From positions 1 through 64,000 of the forward strand of contig JAAZYV010000019.1 in the NCBI GenBank assembly GCA_014239455.1: DNA of 64,000 bases. The letters run 5' to 3'. Below, piece after piece: positions 1-7,631 of the stretch (within the stretch, counting starts at the first letter, position 1; every line of letters starts with the position of its first letter). The DNA is from Paracoccaceae bacterium. GTDB taxonomy: Bacteria; Pseudomonadota; Alphaproteobacteria; Rhodobacterales; Rhodobacteraceae. The notes under the pieces were generated by a model. That model was not told the DNA's origin, did no database searches, and saw only the letters and a program-made list of their open reading frames with translations. The position numbers and the translations under genes are program-made.

Positions 1-30
1 CTGTTTTAAAGAATAGTCTGGTAAAGCCAT
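1..30 (-). CDS. rpsB: 30S ribosomal protein S2, first 10 codons only
   Basis: On the minus strand the ATG at 30-28 opens a frame reading MALPDYSLKQ to the window edge. Alphaproteobacterial S2 proteins begin with a MALP(E/D)(F/Y)(S/T)(M/L)(R/K)Q motif leading into the conserved histidine region, so even ten residues are distinctive. A GGAAA Shine-Dalgarno-like stretch sits about 6 bases upstream of the ATG. S2 is a small-subunit ribosomal protein that joins late in 30S assembly. The rest of the gene lies outside the window, and tsf is normally its downstream partner. Only the start is seen, so identity rests on this short motif plus a structured leader upstream. Confidence 0.8.
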   Translation of the reverse strand, partial: MALPDYSLKQ

Positions 31-121
31 AATTATTTCCTTTCCGGTTTTTACCTCAATGAGACATTGTTGAACAACCGGGAGACATTAACTAACGCCT
101 CAAGTCTCATCTGTGATTTTG
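31..121 (-). promoter_or_regulatory. putative structured rpsB leader RNA
   Basis: Between the proposed promoter and the rpsB ATG there are about 90 bases with two competing pairings. GTCTCA at 104-109 can pair with TGAGAC at 60-65, or its GTCTC part with GAGAC at 82-86. A small hairpin (GTTG/CAAC) lies between the two partner copies. Autoregulation of rpsB by S2 through its leader is known in other proteobacteria; that this leader does so is inference. Confidence 0.45.
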
Positions 122-126
122 TGGGA

Positions 127-155
127 GGGATAACCCATTTAGTGTCAACTTTCAA
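127..155 (-). promoter_or_regulatory. candidate sigma70-type promoter for rpsB
   Basis: Read on the minus strand: a -35-like TTGAAA (155-150), a 17-base spacer and a -10-like TATCCC (132-127). An overlapping TTGACA (148-143) is an alternative -35 but lacks a good -10 at 17 bases. Transcription would start near 120 and yield the leader described separately. Confidence 0.35.
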
Positions 156-300
156 GTTACATCTTCTTTATTTAATAAATTACTTTCAGTGAACATTAAA
201 ATTGATCTATAGTAGTGCAATAAGTGTATATACAAATTGTGTTAACTAAGGCAAATAGGAAACTGAAAATAATAGTTCAAGCGAGGAATAAGCAGAAATT

Positions 301-951
301 GTGAAAAAGAACCTAAAACTCAAACCAAATATTTTTCAACGCATCCGGTCAAATTTTTTAACTGGGCTAGTATTAATTGCCCCTATTGTATTAACGCTTT
401 ACCTTGTATGGGGAACTATCAATTTTATTGATGAAAAAGTAGTACCCTGGTTACCAATTAAATATAACCCATCAACTTATATTGGCAAGGACCTCCCTGG
501 CTTAGGTGTGCTTACATTCTTACTTTTCACAACGTTTGTTGGCATGGTTGCAAAGGGTTTTTTAGGGCGTCAATTAATTAAGTTCTGGGAAACTCTAGTT
601 GGTCGAACACCGATATTTAGATCTATCTACAACGCAGTCAAACAAATAGCAGAAACGGTTTTCACAAAATCTGATCAAACTTTTCAAAGTGCTTGTTTAG
701 TCGAATATCCCAGAAAAGGCATTTGGGTTGTCGCGTTCGTCTCAACACAATCTAAAGGAGAAATTAAGACCTCCATAGGCAAAAAGGATCTATTAACGAT
801 TTTTGTACCAACAACACCAAATCCAACCTCTGGATTTCTCCTTTTCATACCAAAAAATGATGTGATCATGCTTAGAATGTCTGTTGAAGATGCGGCTAAG
901 TTAGTAATATCAGCTGGTCTCGTGGTTCCAGATCATCCTAGCTCCAAATAG
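301..951 (+). CDS. DUF502 family inner-membrane protein
   Basis: A 216-residue protein beginning with GTG, with a GCGAGG Shine-Dalgarno-like site about 14 bases upstream, which is rather long. The first transmembrane segment is about residues 19-40 (TGLVLIAPIVLTLYLVW), then a loop, then a second at about 66-90. The rest is a soluble domain containing the family-typical GRTPIFRSIYNAVKQ and P-T-TPNPTSGFLLFIP motifs, which identify DUF502. The function of the family is unknown; in alphaproteobacteria it is often found near recG and mfd, as here. Its transcript probably ends at the hairpin 1262-1286, inside the 3' end of the convergent mfd gene. Confidence 0.88.
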   Translation: MKKNLKLKPNIFQRIRSNFLTGLVLIAPIVLTLYLVWGTINFIDEKVVPWLPIKYNPSTYIGKDLPGLGVLTFLLFTTFVGMVAKGFLGRQLIKFWETLVGRTPIFRSIYNAVKQIAETVFTKSDQTFQSACLVEYPRKGIWVVAFVSTQSKGEIKTSIGKKDLLTIFVPTTPNPTSGFLLFIPKNDVIMLRMSVEDAAKLVISAGLVVPDHPSSK

Positions 952-1250
952 CTATGCTATAGCAATTGCCATCCAGATCTCATATAAAACTTTGGCAACT
1001 TTACTGTACTAGTCGCACTAAGGCCTATTAGAATCAATTGAGAGCTGCTCACTTTCCTTAGGCTGTATTCCTGTATAAAAATTTAAACACTGTGTTATCA
1101 ATATTATGTGCATCAGGATTTAATTAATAATATATCTTGTATGACGGCACTCCACGCTCCAAAAAAACAAAAATCTCCTTTACTTTTCAATAATTTCAAG
1201 TTATGCATTATGTACTGCTCGATAGGTTTCTTGCCTGTATGAAACCTGCC
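952..1250. other. non-coding spacer between convergent DUF502 gene and mfd
   Basis: About 300 bases with no open frame resembling a known protein on either strand and no tRNA-like arms. The only structure seen is an inverted repeat AGGTTTC/GAAACCT (1224-1230 and 1241-1247, 10-base loop) just past the mfd stop; it has no T-run on either side, so it is not a convincing terminator. Confidence 0.6.
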
Positions 1251-4200
1251 TCAATAACTAGCGCCCTCTTTTGAGGGCGTTTTTTTGCGTGCCATTACAG
1301 CTAGCTTCTTAACAACCTTTTTGATAAGTTGTATCTTGCTATCATCGCCATCCCATGCTGCAGAGATAATTATCTTGTTTTCCTTTATTTTTATCTTGGA
1401 CTTGTTGCTTTCAATAAATTTCATTAATCCATCTGGATTAGAGAACTTATTCTCATGAAAGCTCAAAGACAACCCTATAGCTCCAGCTTTCAAAACATCA
1501 ATACCGGCCATAATACAAGCGTTCTTAATACTCATAACGTCCATTAAGGTATTTATTTCCCTTGGGACTGGTCCAAACCTATCTCGGAGCCTCTCACAGA
1601 ATTCATCTAATTCATCATCACTTTTTAAGAATGCCAATTCCCTATAGAGAGTCAATCGAACACTTAAATCCGTAACATAATTTTCAGGAATTAAAACCGG
1701 AACATTTAAATCTATTTGGGGACTTAAAGTCTCATGTTCATAATCAGAATGCACTCCATCAGCTCTTAGCTTTTCAATTGCTCCCCTAAGCATACTCTGG
1801 TACAATTCATAGCCCACTTCCCTTATATCTCCTGACTGCTCCTCTCCTAAAAGATTCCCTGCTCCACGGATATCTAGATCTTGACTGGCTAAAGAAAATC
1901 CTTGGCCTAAAGAATTAATACTAGCCAAGATTTTTAACCTTTTCTCGCCTTGGGGAGTCATCTTTTTTTCACGATCATAGGTTAAGTAACAGTAAGCTCT
2001 TGTTTTGGAACGACCTACTCTACCCCGTATCTGGTATAATTGTGAGAGCCCAAACATATCAGCCCTATAAACTATCAACGTATTTGCGTTGGGGAAATCT
2101 AACCCACTCTCTACTATGGAAGTAGACAAGAGCAAATCTATTTTCCTTGACAAGAAATCATTGATAACCTCATCTAATTTCCGACCAGGAAGCTTTCCAT
2201 GCGCAATATTAAAAGAGATATCAGAAACTTCAGAGTTTAGGAAATCTGCAATCAAAGTGATATCAGAAACCCTGGGCACAACAAAAAAACTCTGACCTCC
2301 TCTACTTTTTTCACGGAGCAAAGCCTCTCTTAATATTATGCTGTCAAACTCTGTCACAAACGTTCTGACTAACAGCCTATCTACTGGTGGTGTACTAATC
2401 AAAGAAAGGTCCCTCACTCCTGTCAATGAGAGTTGCAATGTTCTTGGTATAGGTGTTGCAGTTAACGTTAAAACATGAACGTTTGTCCTGAATTTTTTTA
2501 AAACTTCCTTATGGGAAACTCCAAAATGTTGTTCCTCATCTACTACTAAAAGGCCAAGTTTATTAAATTTAACGTTTTCCGATAATAAAGCATGTGTCCC
2601 AATCACTATATCTACCAAACCAGACTTTAATTTATTACAAACCGTTGATTTATCTTTAACACTTTCAAATCGCGTTAGCCTTTCAATGTTAATTGGTATA
2701 TCTTTAAAACGATCAAGAAACGTATAATAATGCTGACGCGCAAGCAACGTAGTCGGAGCCAACACTGCCACTTGAAATCCATCTAGTGCTACAACTAGTG
2801 CTGCTCTTAAAGCAATTTCTGTCTTCCCAAAACCTACATCGCCGCAAATTAGTCGATCCATGGGAGAACCGGATCCAATATCCTGAAGAACATCCCTAAT
2901 AGCAGAATCTTGATCATCCGTTTCCTCAAACTGAAAGCCTGAACAGAACTTATCCCATGAAGAAGGATCAGGAGTATGAATGACCCCTTTGCTCATCAGG
3001 CGCTTAGCAGCAATTTCAATTAAGTTTTTAGCTAGTTCATTGATGCGTTTTTTGGCTTTAGCCCTTCGGTCCTGCCAACCGAGACTCCCTAATTTATCTA
3101 AACCTCCAACTTCTTGTCCATATTTTGAAAGAAGGTTAAGATTTTCAACTGGCAGGAATAACTTGTCTTGGCCTAAATATTGAATGATCAAACAATCGTG
3201 TGGAACCCCAGCCGCCAAAATTGTTTTGAAACCTATGTACTTTCCAACACCATGATCTATATGAACAACTAACTCACCAACACCAATTTCAGATAAATCA
3301 TGAAGTGGGTCATTTATTATTTTTTCGTAACGTTTCTTTCGGAATAATCTTTTACCCAAAATATCTTGCTCTGAAATGACGAGTAGACCAGGGACCACAA
3401 AACCACTTTCAATAGGTAAAATTCCAATGCCAATTCGTTTAGGAGAAATCTGGTTTTGATGCAAAAAAACATACATTTGAGAGGATGAATCCCAAGTGCA
3501 GGAATCAAAAATTTCCAACTCATTCAAACTTTGATCTTTAAGCAATTTCTGCAATCGCTCCAAGGAACCTATCGAATAGGCTGCTATTGCAATCAAATTC
3601 TCGTCTTTTTCCATATTTAACAAATGATCAGCAGTGCTCTTAAATAGATCCACACCCTCCGTTTGCCTTTCTATGCTAAAATCTTTGCCCATATGCCCTC
3701 CAAGATCTAAGACTTGGTCACTCATTTTTTCTTTAAACTGTGAAAAATAAATCTTTCGGAAATCAGTCGTGAGTTTCTCCCATTCTGTCTCATTTATGTA
3801 TAAATCCACAGGATTGATAGGATTAAACACCGAAGTGAACTTGGTGTGTTTTGAACTATTAGATTTTCTCAACTCAAAGTACTCAGATATTAGCTCCGAT
3901 CTTTGTCGTAAAAACAGGTTAGAATCTGAATCAAATGAAACAATTGGGTCTACAATGAAATCAAATAAACTATTCATTTCATCATAAAAATAGGGGATCC
4001 AGTGTTCATATCCTGGAAAAATTTGTCCTGAAAGAACTGAATGATAAAGATAGTCTAACTTACTTGGAATACCAAAAGTCTTCAGATATTTTTTCTTGAA
4101 TGAAGAAATATGCTCTGGGCCTAAACATACTTCCCTTACCGGAGTGAGAAAAATGGATTCTGTTATTGATCTTACACTCTTTTGATCATTGACAGAAAAA

Positions 4201-4790
4201 AAACGTGCATTTTCTAATAAATCACCAAAAAAATCACATCTAATTGGATGTAAAGTGAGAGGAGGAAAAACATCAATAATACCCCCTCTAATTGAGTACT
4301 CTCCCACATCCAATACTTTTGCAGTTTCCAGGTACCCTGCATAATTCAAAAATGCCTTTAATCTTGATAAATCTGTGTGTTTGCCTACTCTTAATTCATA
4401 TTTAAGATTCTTAACATGTGATATTGGTAACACCCTTTGCGTAATAGCATTTACAGTTGTTATCACCAATCTCTTCTGCATATCGAAATTACTAAGTGAC
4501 GATAAAGTGGCTAAACGCTCTGCTTGAATAGAAAGTCTCGGACCCGACCTATCAAAAGGAAGGCAGTCCCAAGCTGGGAAATAAAGCGTTTCAATACTTG
4601 GACAGAAAAAGTTAATCGCAGCCTTAAGTAGAGTTGCCCTTCTATCATCACGCGCTACATGCAAAATGTTACATTGATTACTACTGAATAAGTTGCTCAA
4701 CAAAAACCCATCATAGCCCTCTGGAACACCGGAAACCGTGAGTTCATTAGTTTTATTAAAACAAGATATTTCTATTTTTTTACCAATCAT
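1251..4790 (-). CDS. mfd: transcription-repair coupling factor Mfd
   Basis: The 1179-residue length fits Mfd (about 1150 in E. coli). Order of domains: an N-terminal UvrB-like region (GVPEGYDGFLLSNLF; FPAWDCLPFD), the RNA-polymerase-interacting region (GELVVHIDHGVGKYIGF, about 500-520), then the SF2 translocase with Walker A GDVGFGKTE (Lys656), the DEEQ box (LLVVDEEQHFGV) and motifs V-VI (SGLDFPNANTLIV; QIRGRVGRS), and the C-terminal TRCF domain. Mfd removes RNA polymerase stalled at lesions and recruits UvrA; uvrA lies elsewhere in this window. It is divergent from hemB and convergent with DUF502. Its last codons (KKTPSKEGA) are antisense to a plus-strand terminator hairpin. The Shine-Dalgarno site is weak. 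Confidence 0.97.
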   Translation of the reverse strand: MIGKKIEISCFNKTNELTVSGVPEGYDGFLLSNLFSSNQCNILHVARDDRRATLLKAAINFFCPSIETLYFPAWDCLPFDRSGPRLSIQAERLATLSSLSNFDMQKRLVITTVNAITQRVLPISHVKNLKYELRVGKHTDLSRLKAFLNYAGYLETAKVLDVGEYSIRGGIIDVFPPLTLHPIRCDFFGDLLENARFFSVNDQKSVRSITESIFLTPVREVCLGPEHISSFKKKYLKTFGIPSKLDYLYHSVLSGQIFPGYEHWIPYFYDEMNSLFDFIVDPIVSFDSDSNLFLRQRSELISEYFELRKSNSSKHTKFTSVFNPINPVDLYINETEWEKLTTDFRKIYFSQFKEKMSDQVLDLGGHMGKDFSIERQTEGVDLFKSTADHLLNMEKDENLIAIAAYSIGSLERLQKLLKDQSLNELEIFDSCTWDSSSQMYVFLHQNQISPKRIGIGILPIESGFVVPGLLVISEQDILGKRLFRKKRYEKIINDPLHDLSEIGVGELVVHIDHGVGKYIGFKTILAAGVPHDCLIIQYLGQDKLFLPVENLNLLSKYGQEVGGLDKLGSLGWQDRRAKAKKRINELAKNLIEIAAKRLMSKGVIHTPDPSSWDKFCSGFQFEETDDQDSAIRDVLQDIGSGSPMDRLICGDVGFGKTEIALRAALVVALDGFQVAVLAPTTLLARQHYYTFLDRFKDIPINIERLTRFESVKDKSTVCNKLKSGLVDIVIGTHALLSENVKFNKLGLLVVDEEQHFGVSHKEVLKKFRTNVHVLTLTATPIPRTLQLSLTGVRDLSLISTPPVDRLLVRTFVTEFDSIILREALLREKSRGGQSFFVVPRVSDITLIADFLNSEVSDISFNIAHGKLPGRKLDEVINDFLSRKIDLLLSTSIVESGLDFPNANTLIVYRADMFGLSQLYQIRGRVGRSKTRAYCYLTYDREKKMTPQGEKRLKILASINSLGQGFSLASQDLDIRGAGNLLGEEQSGDIREVGYELYQSMLRGAIEKLRADGVHSDYEHETLSPQIDLNVPVLIPENYVTDLSVRLTLYRELAFLKSDDELDEFCERLRDRFGPVPREINTLMDVMSIKNACIMAGIDVLKAGAIGLSLSFHENKFSNPDGLMKFIESNKSKIKIKENKIIISAAWDGDDSKIQLIKKVVKKLAVMARKKTPSKEGASY
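1262..1286 (+). terminator. Rho-independent terminator (plus strand) inside the 3' end of mfd
   Basis: Perfect 7-bp GC-rich stem CGCCCTC (1262-1268) / GAGGGCG (1273-1279), TTTT loop, followed directly by seven Ts (1280-1286). The polarity serves plus-strand transcription, i.e. the DUF502 gene. On the minus strand no U-run follows, so it is not an mfd terminator. Confidence 0.85.
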
Positions 4791-4985
4791 AATTCTAAAA
4801 TTAACCTATACTGATCTTAAGAATCTTCCAGTTTTTCTGCTAAAAACATAGTTCTTATTTCTTAAATTCTAAGTCCTTTCCATTATAGAGTTTGATCTAA
4901 GTTTATGATGTTTTCCTTGAAATAGATATTGAAACTCTTTAGCATTCTAATGTTCTGTTAGTCTATATTATGTGAGATTTTTTAT

Positions 4986-5987
4986 ATGAATACTTATGTT
5001 ACGGATTTTCCTTCACGTCGAGGACGAAGACTTAGAAGCAATCCTTGGATAAGAAATCTTGTCGCAGAAAACCATGTCACAATCAATGATTTGATATGGC
5101 CAGTGTTTGTAAGAGAAGGAACCAACACAACAGAGCCCGTGCCTGAATTACCCGGTATAAACCGGTATAGTATAGACACACTTGTTGAGCAAGTTATTAA
5201 AGTGTCAGACTTAGGAATTCGATGTATCGCAGTTTTTCCATGCACCCCTAGTAATCTAAAAAATGAAACTTGTGAGGAGGCTTGGAATTCCGGAAATTTG
5301 GTTAACAAGACAACTCAAGCAATAAAGAGAAAGATACCTGAAATGGGTGTTATGCTGGATGTAGCTTTAGATCCTTATAACTCTTTGGGCCATGATGGTC
5401 TTGTAAGGAATGGCCAAGTCTTAAATGATGAAACCCTGGAAGCATTAAGAAAGCAAGCTCTTGTTCAAGCAGACTCGGGCGCAGACATTCTAGGACCCTC
5501 AGACATGATGGATGGGAGAGTAAAAGTAATTAGAGAAGCTTTAGAGAAAAATTCCTATCAAAACACTTTAATATTAAGTTATTCAGCTAAATTTGCATCC
5601 TCTTTTTACGGTCCATTTAGATCTGCAATTGGCTCATCAGGAAATTTAGTTGGTGATAAAAAAACATATCAACTTGATTACCGCAATTCAGAGGAAGCTT
5701 TAAGGGATGTAGCTGCAGATATTAAAGAAGGAGCAGACATGGTAATGGTTAAACCTGGCATGCCCTATCTTGACCTATGCAGGCAAATAAAGGAAAAATT
5801 CAAAATACCAACTTTTGCATACCAAGTTTCAGGAGAGTATGCCATGATTGCGTCTGGTATTGAAAAAGGTTTTTTTGATAAAAATCAAGTAATTATTGAG
5901 AGTATTTCTTGCTTCAAACGAGCTGGATGTGATGGTGTCCTAACATACTTTGCCCCAGAATTAGCCAAAATTCTCAATTCAACCTAG
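4986..5987 (+). CDS. hemB: delta-aminolevulinic acid dehydratase (porphobilinogen synthase), Mg-type
   Basis: 333 residues, full length for HemB. The enzyme condenses two 5-aminolevulinate molecules to porphobilinogen in heme and corrin synthesis. The two active-site lysines are in SYSAKFASSFYGPFR (Lys202) and MVKPGMPYLD (Lys256). The metal loop reads DVALDPYNSLGHDG (125-138): the three cysteines of zinc enzymes are replaced by Ala127, Asp129 and Asp137, which places it in the Asp-rich, zinc-independent, magnesium-stimulated group usual for alphaproteobacteria. Heme supply fits with the cytochrome c maturation genes and ctaA in the same window. The 3' end, including the stop codon, is the first unit of a tandem repeat. 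Confidence 0.97.
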   Translation: MNTYVTDFPSRRGRRLRSNPWIRNLVAENHVTINDLIWPVFVREGTNTTEPVPELPGINRYSIDTLVEQVIKVSDLGIRCIAVFPCTPSNLKNETCEEAWNSGNLVNKTTQAIKRKIPEMGVMLDVALDPYNSLGHDGLVRNGQVLNDETLEALRKQALVQADSGADILGPSDMMDGRVKVIREALEKNSYQNTLILSYSAKFASSFYGPFRSAIGSSGNLVGDKKTYQLDYRNSEEALRDVAADIKEGADMVMVKPGMPYLDLCRQIKEKFKIPTFAYQVSGEYAMIASGIEKGFFDKNQVIIESISCFKRAGCDGVLTYFAPELAKILNST

Positions 5988-6042
5988 GCTTAAAAACGTA
6001 TCTGAGTTCAACCTAGGCTTAAAAACGTATCTGAGTTCAACC
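5978..6042. repeat. 29-bp tandem duplication at the hemB stop codon
   Basis: Two exact 29-bp units (5978-6006 and 6007-6035) and a 7-base start of a third (6036-6042). The first unit contains the last hemB codons and its TAG stop; the second duplicates them outside the gene. No stem-loop is formed. It looks like a recent slippage or duplication event in the 3' UTR. Confidence 0.9.
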
Positions 6043-6121
6043 AAAAAGACCAAAAAAGGCTTCGAATTTCTTTAGACTTGTATTTCAATATTTAACCCAA
6101 TGGAGACAGGAGTATTTATCC

Positions 6122-6688
6122 ATGAATTTCCTAAAACGCAGAAAACTATTAACCGGCGGTTTTGCTTTATTATCATCAGGAATAATCCTGGGATGTAATG
6201 CCAAACATGCTGAATATGCCGGCAATGACATTTTAACCGAGGCTGAAGAATCTCTAGAAATGTTATTTGAAGTGGCTCCTGAGTCTCGCGACATCTACAA
6301 TAAATCTGCAGGAACACTTGTCATGCCCCGAGTCACAAAAGCGAGCTTTGTTTTCGGCGGGGCCTATGGTGAAGGTGTTTTAAAGATTGGGGGAGCTCAT
6401 GTTGATTTTTATTCAGTTGCTGCTGCGTCATTTGGATATCAGCTAGGAGCAATTCAGTATCGGCATGTAATTTTCTTTATGACCGAAGACGCCCTAAGAA
6501 CTTTTAGATTGACTGATGGTTGGGAGATAGGGGCTGATGCAGAAGTATTTTTTAGAAAGCGAGGCGTTTCTGTTGGAGTAACAAATAACACTCTAACTAA
6601 ACCAATCTATGCAATAGTTTTTGGCCAACGTGGAGTCATTGCTGGAGCATCTTTAGAAGGAGCAAAATACTCAAGATTAATAAGGTAA
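6122..6688 (+). CDS. SYLF (Ysc84-like) domain lipoprotein
   Basis: 188 residues. The N-terminus KRRKLLTGGFALLSSGIILGC has a twin-arginine-like motif, a hydrophobic core and a lipobox-like ILGC with Cys25, suggesting export and lipid attachment in the envelope. The mature part carries the SYLF/Ysc84 signature: the helical start (LTEAEESLEMLFEVAPESRDIYNKSAGTLVMP), the VTKASFVFGGAYGEGVL strand, and a C-terminal glycine-rich half. SYLF domains bind phosphoinositides in eukaryotes; the bacterial role is unknown. An AGGAG Shine-Dalgarno site 10 bases upstream supports this start. It ends 8 bases from the stop of the convergent dehydrogenase. The lipobox -2 position is Leu, which is not ideal, so lipidation is likely rather than certain. 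Confidence 0.85.
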   Translation: MNFLKRRKLLTGGFALLSSGIILGCNAKHAEYAGNDILTEAEESLEMLFEVAPESRDIYNKSAGTLVMPRVTKASFVFGGAYGEGVLKIGGAHVDFYSVAAASFGYQLGAIQYRHVIFFMTEDALRTFRLTDGWEIGADAEVFFRKRGVSVGVTNNTLTKPIYAIVFGQRGVIAGASLEGAKYSRLIR

Positions 6689-6696
6689 ATAGTTTT

Positions 6697-7557
6697 TTAG
6701 GTTAATCGCTTAATTAAGCTTGAAGTATCAAATCTACCACCGCCCATATCTTGAATGTCAGAATAAAATTGATTAATCAGGGCAGTTATTGGTAATTTGG
6801 CCTTATTAAGATTGGCCTCTTCCAAACAAATATTGAGATCCTTTTTCATCCAATCAACAGCAAAACCAAAATCGAATTTATCATCAAGCATAGTAGTGCC
6901 TCTATTTTCCATCTGCCAACTTCCAGCTGCTCCCTTTGAAATAACATCAATCACTTTTTTTCCATCTAAATTGGCTTTCTTAGAAAAACTCAATCCTTCA
7001 GCCAATGCTTGCAACAAGCCAGCTATGCAAATTTGATTCACCATCTTTGTTAGTTGCCCTGACCCTGATGGGCCCATTAAAGACGAAAACTTGGCATAGT
7101 TTGAAATTATTGGTTTGACTTTTTCATAATGTTCCTGCCTACCTCCGCACATTATAGTTAACTGACCATTTTCAGCTCCAGCCTGGCCGCCAGAAACTGG
7201 GGCATCAACAAAACCCACGCCTCGTTTTTCTGAGTAAATTACTAACTCTTTAGTTATTCTTGCAGAGCAAGTAGTATGATCTATCAATAATGAGCCCTCT
7301 TTCATTGAGCCAAGCGCACCCACATCTCCCAACAAAACCGATTTCAAATCATCATCATTTCCCACACAACAAAATACAAAATCTGCGTCCTTTGCTGCCT
7401 CTGAAGGACTCATAGCTAAATTCCCCCGGTACTGATTTATCCAATTTTCAGCTTTTTTAATAGTACGATTATATACAGTGAGATCATAACTCGATGAAAG
7501 ATGACCAGCCATGGGAAAACCCATTACTCCGAGTCCTAAAAAAGCAACCTTTGACAT
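6697..7557 (-). CDS. 3-hydroxyisobutyrate dehydrogenase family (beta-hydroxyacid dehydrogenase)
   Basis: 286 residues. The Rossmann motif GLGVMGFPMAGHL (8-20) binds NAD(P). The substrate-site motifs LIDHTTCSARITKE and FVDAPVSGGQAGAENGQLTIMCGG follow, then the catalytic lysine motif GSGQLTKMVNQ with Lys171, the position seen across the family. The family covers 3-hydroxyisobutyrate, tartronate semialdehyde and succinic-semialdehyde/glyoxylate reductases, and sequence alone does not settle the substrate. A strong GGAGG site precedes the ATG. It is divergent from the penicillin-acylase-family gene with a 74-base spacer; there is no valine-degradation neighbour to favour 3-hydroxyisobutyrate. Confidence 0.9.
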   Translation of the reverse strand: MSKVAFLGLGVMGFPMAGHLSSSYDLTVYNRTIKKAENWINQYRGNLAMSPSEAAKDADFVFCCVGNDDDLKSVLLGDVGALGSMKEGSLLIDHTTCSARITKELVIYSEKRGVGFVDAPVSGGQAGAENGQLTIMCGGRQEHYEKVKPIISNYAKFSSLMGPSGSGQLTKMVNQICIAGLLQALAEGLSFSKKANLDGKKVIDVISKGAAGSWQMENRGTTMLDDKFDFGFAVDWMKKDLNICLEEANLNKAKLPITALINQFYSDIQDMGGGRFDTSSLIKRLT

Positions 7558-7631
7558 ATTCTCCTCCCAAAATTAAAAGAATAACCATTAGGTTAATTTA
7601 AAATTACTCGTGGTCAAGTAGGACTTTACAA

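Noticed and set aside
1224..1247. Inverted repeat AGGTTTC/GAAACCT as mfd terminator
   Set aside because: No T-run follows on the minus strand and the loop is 10 bases.
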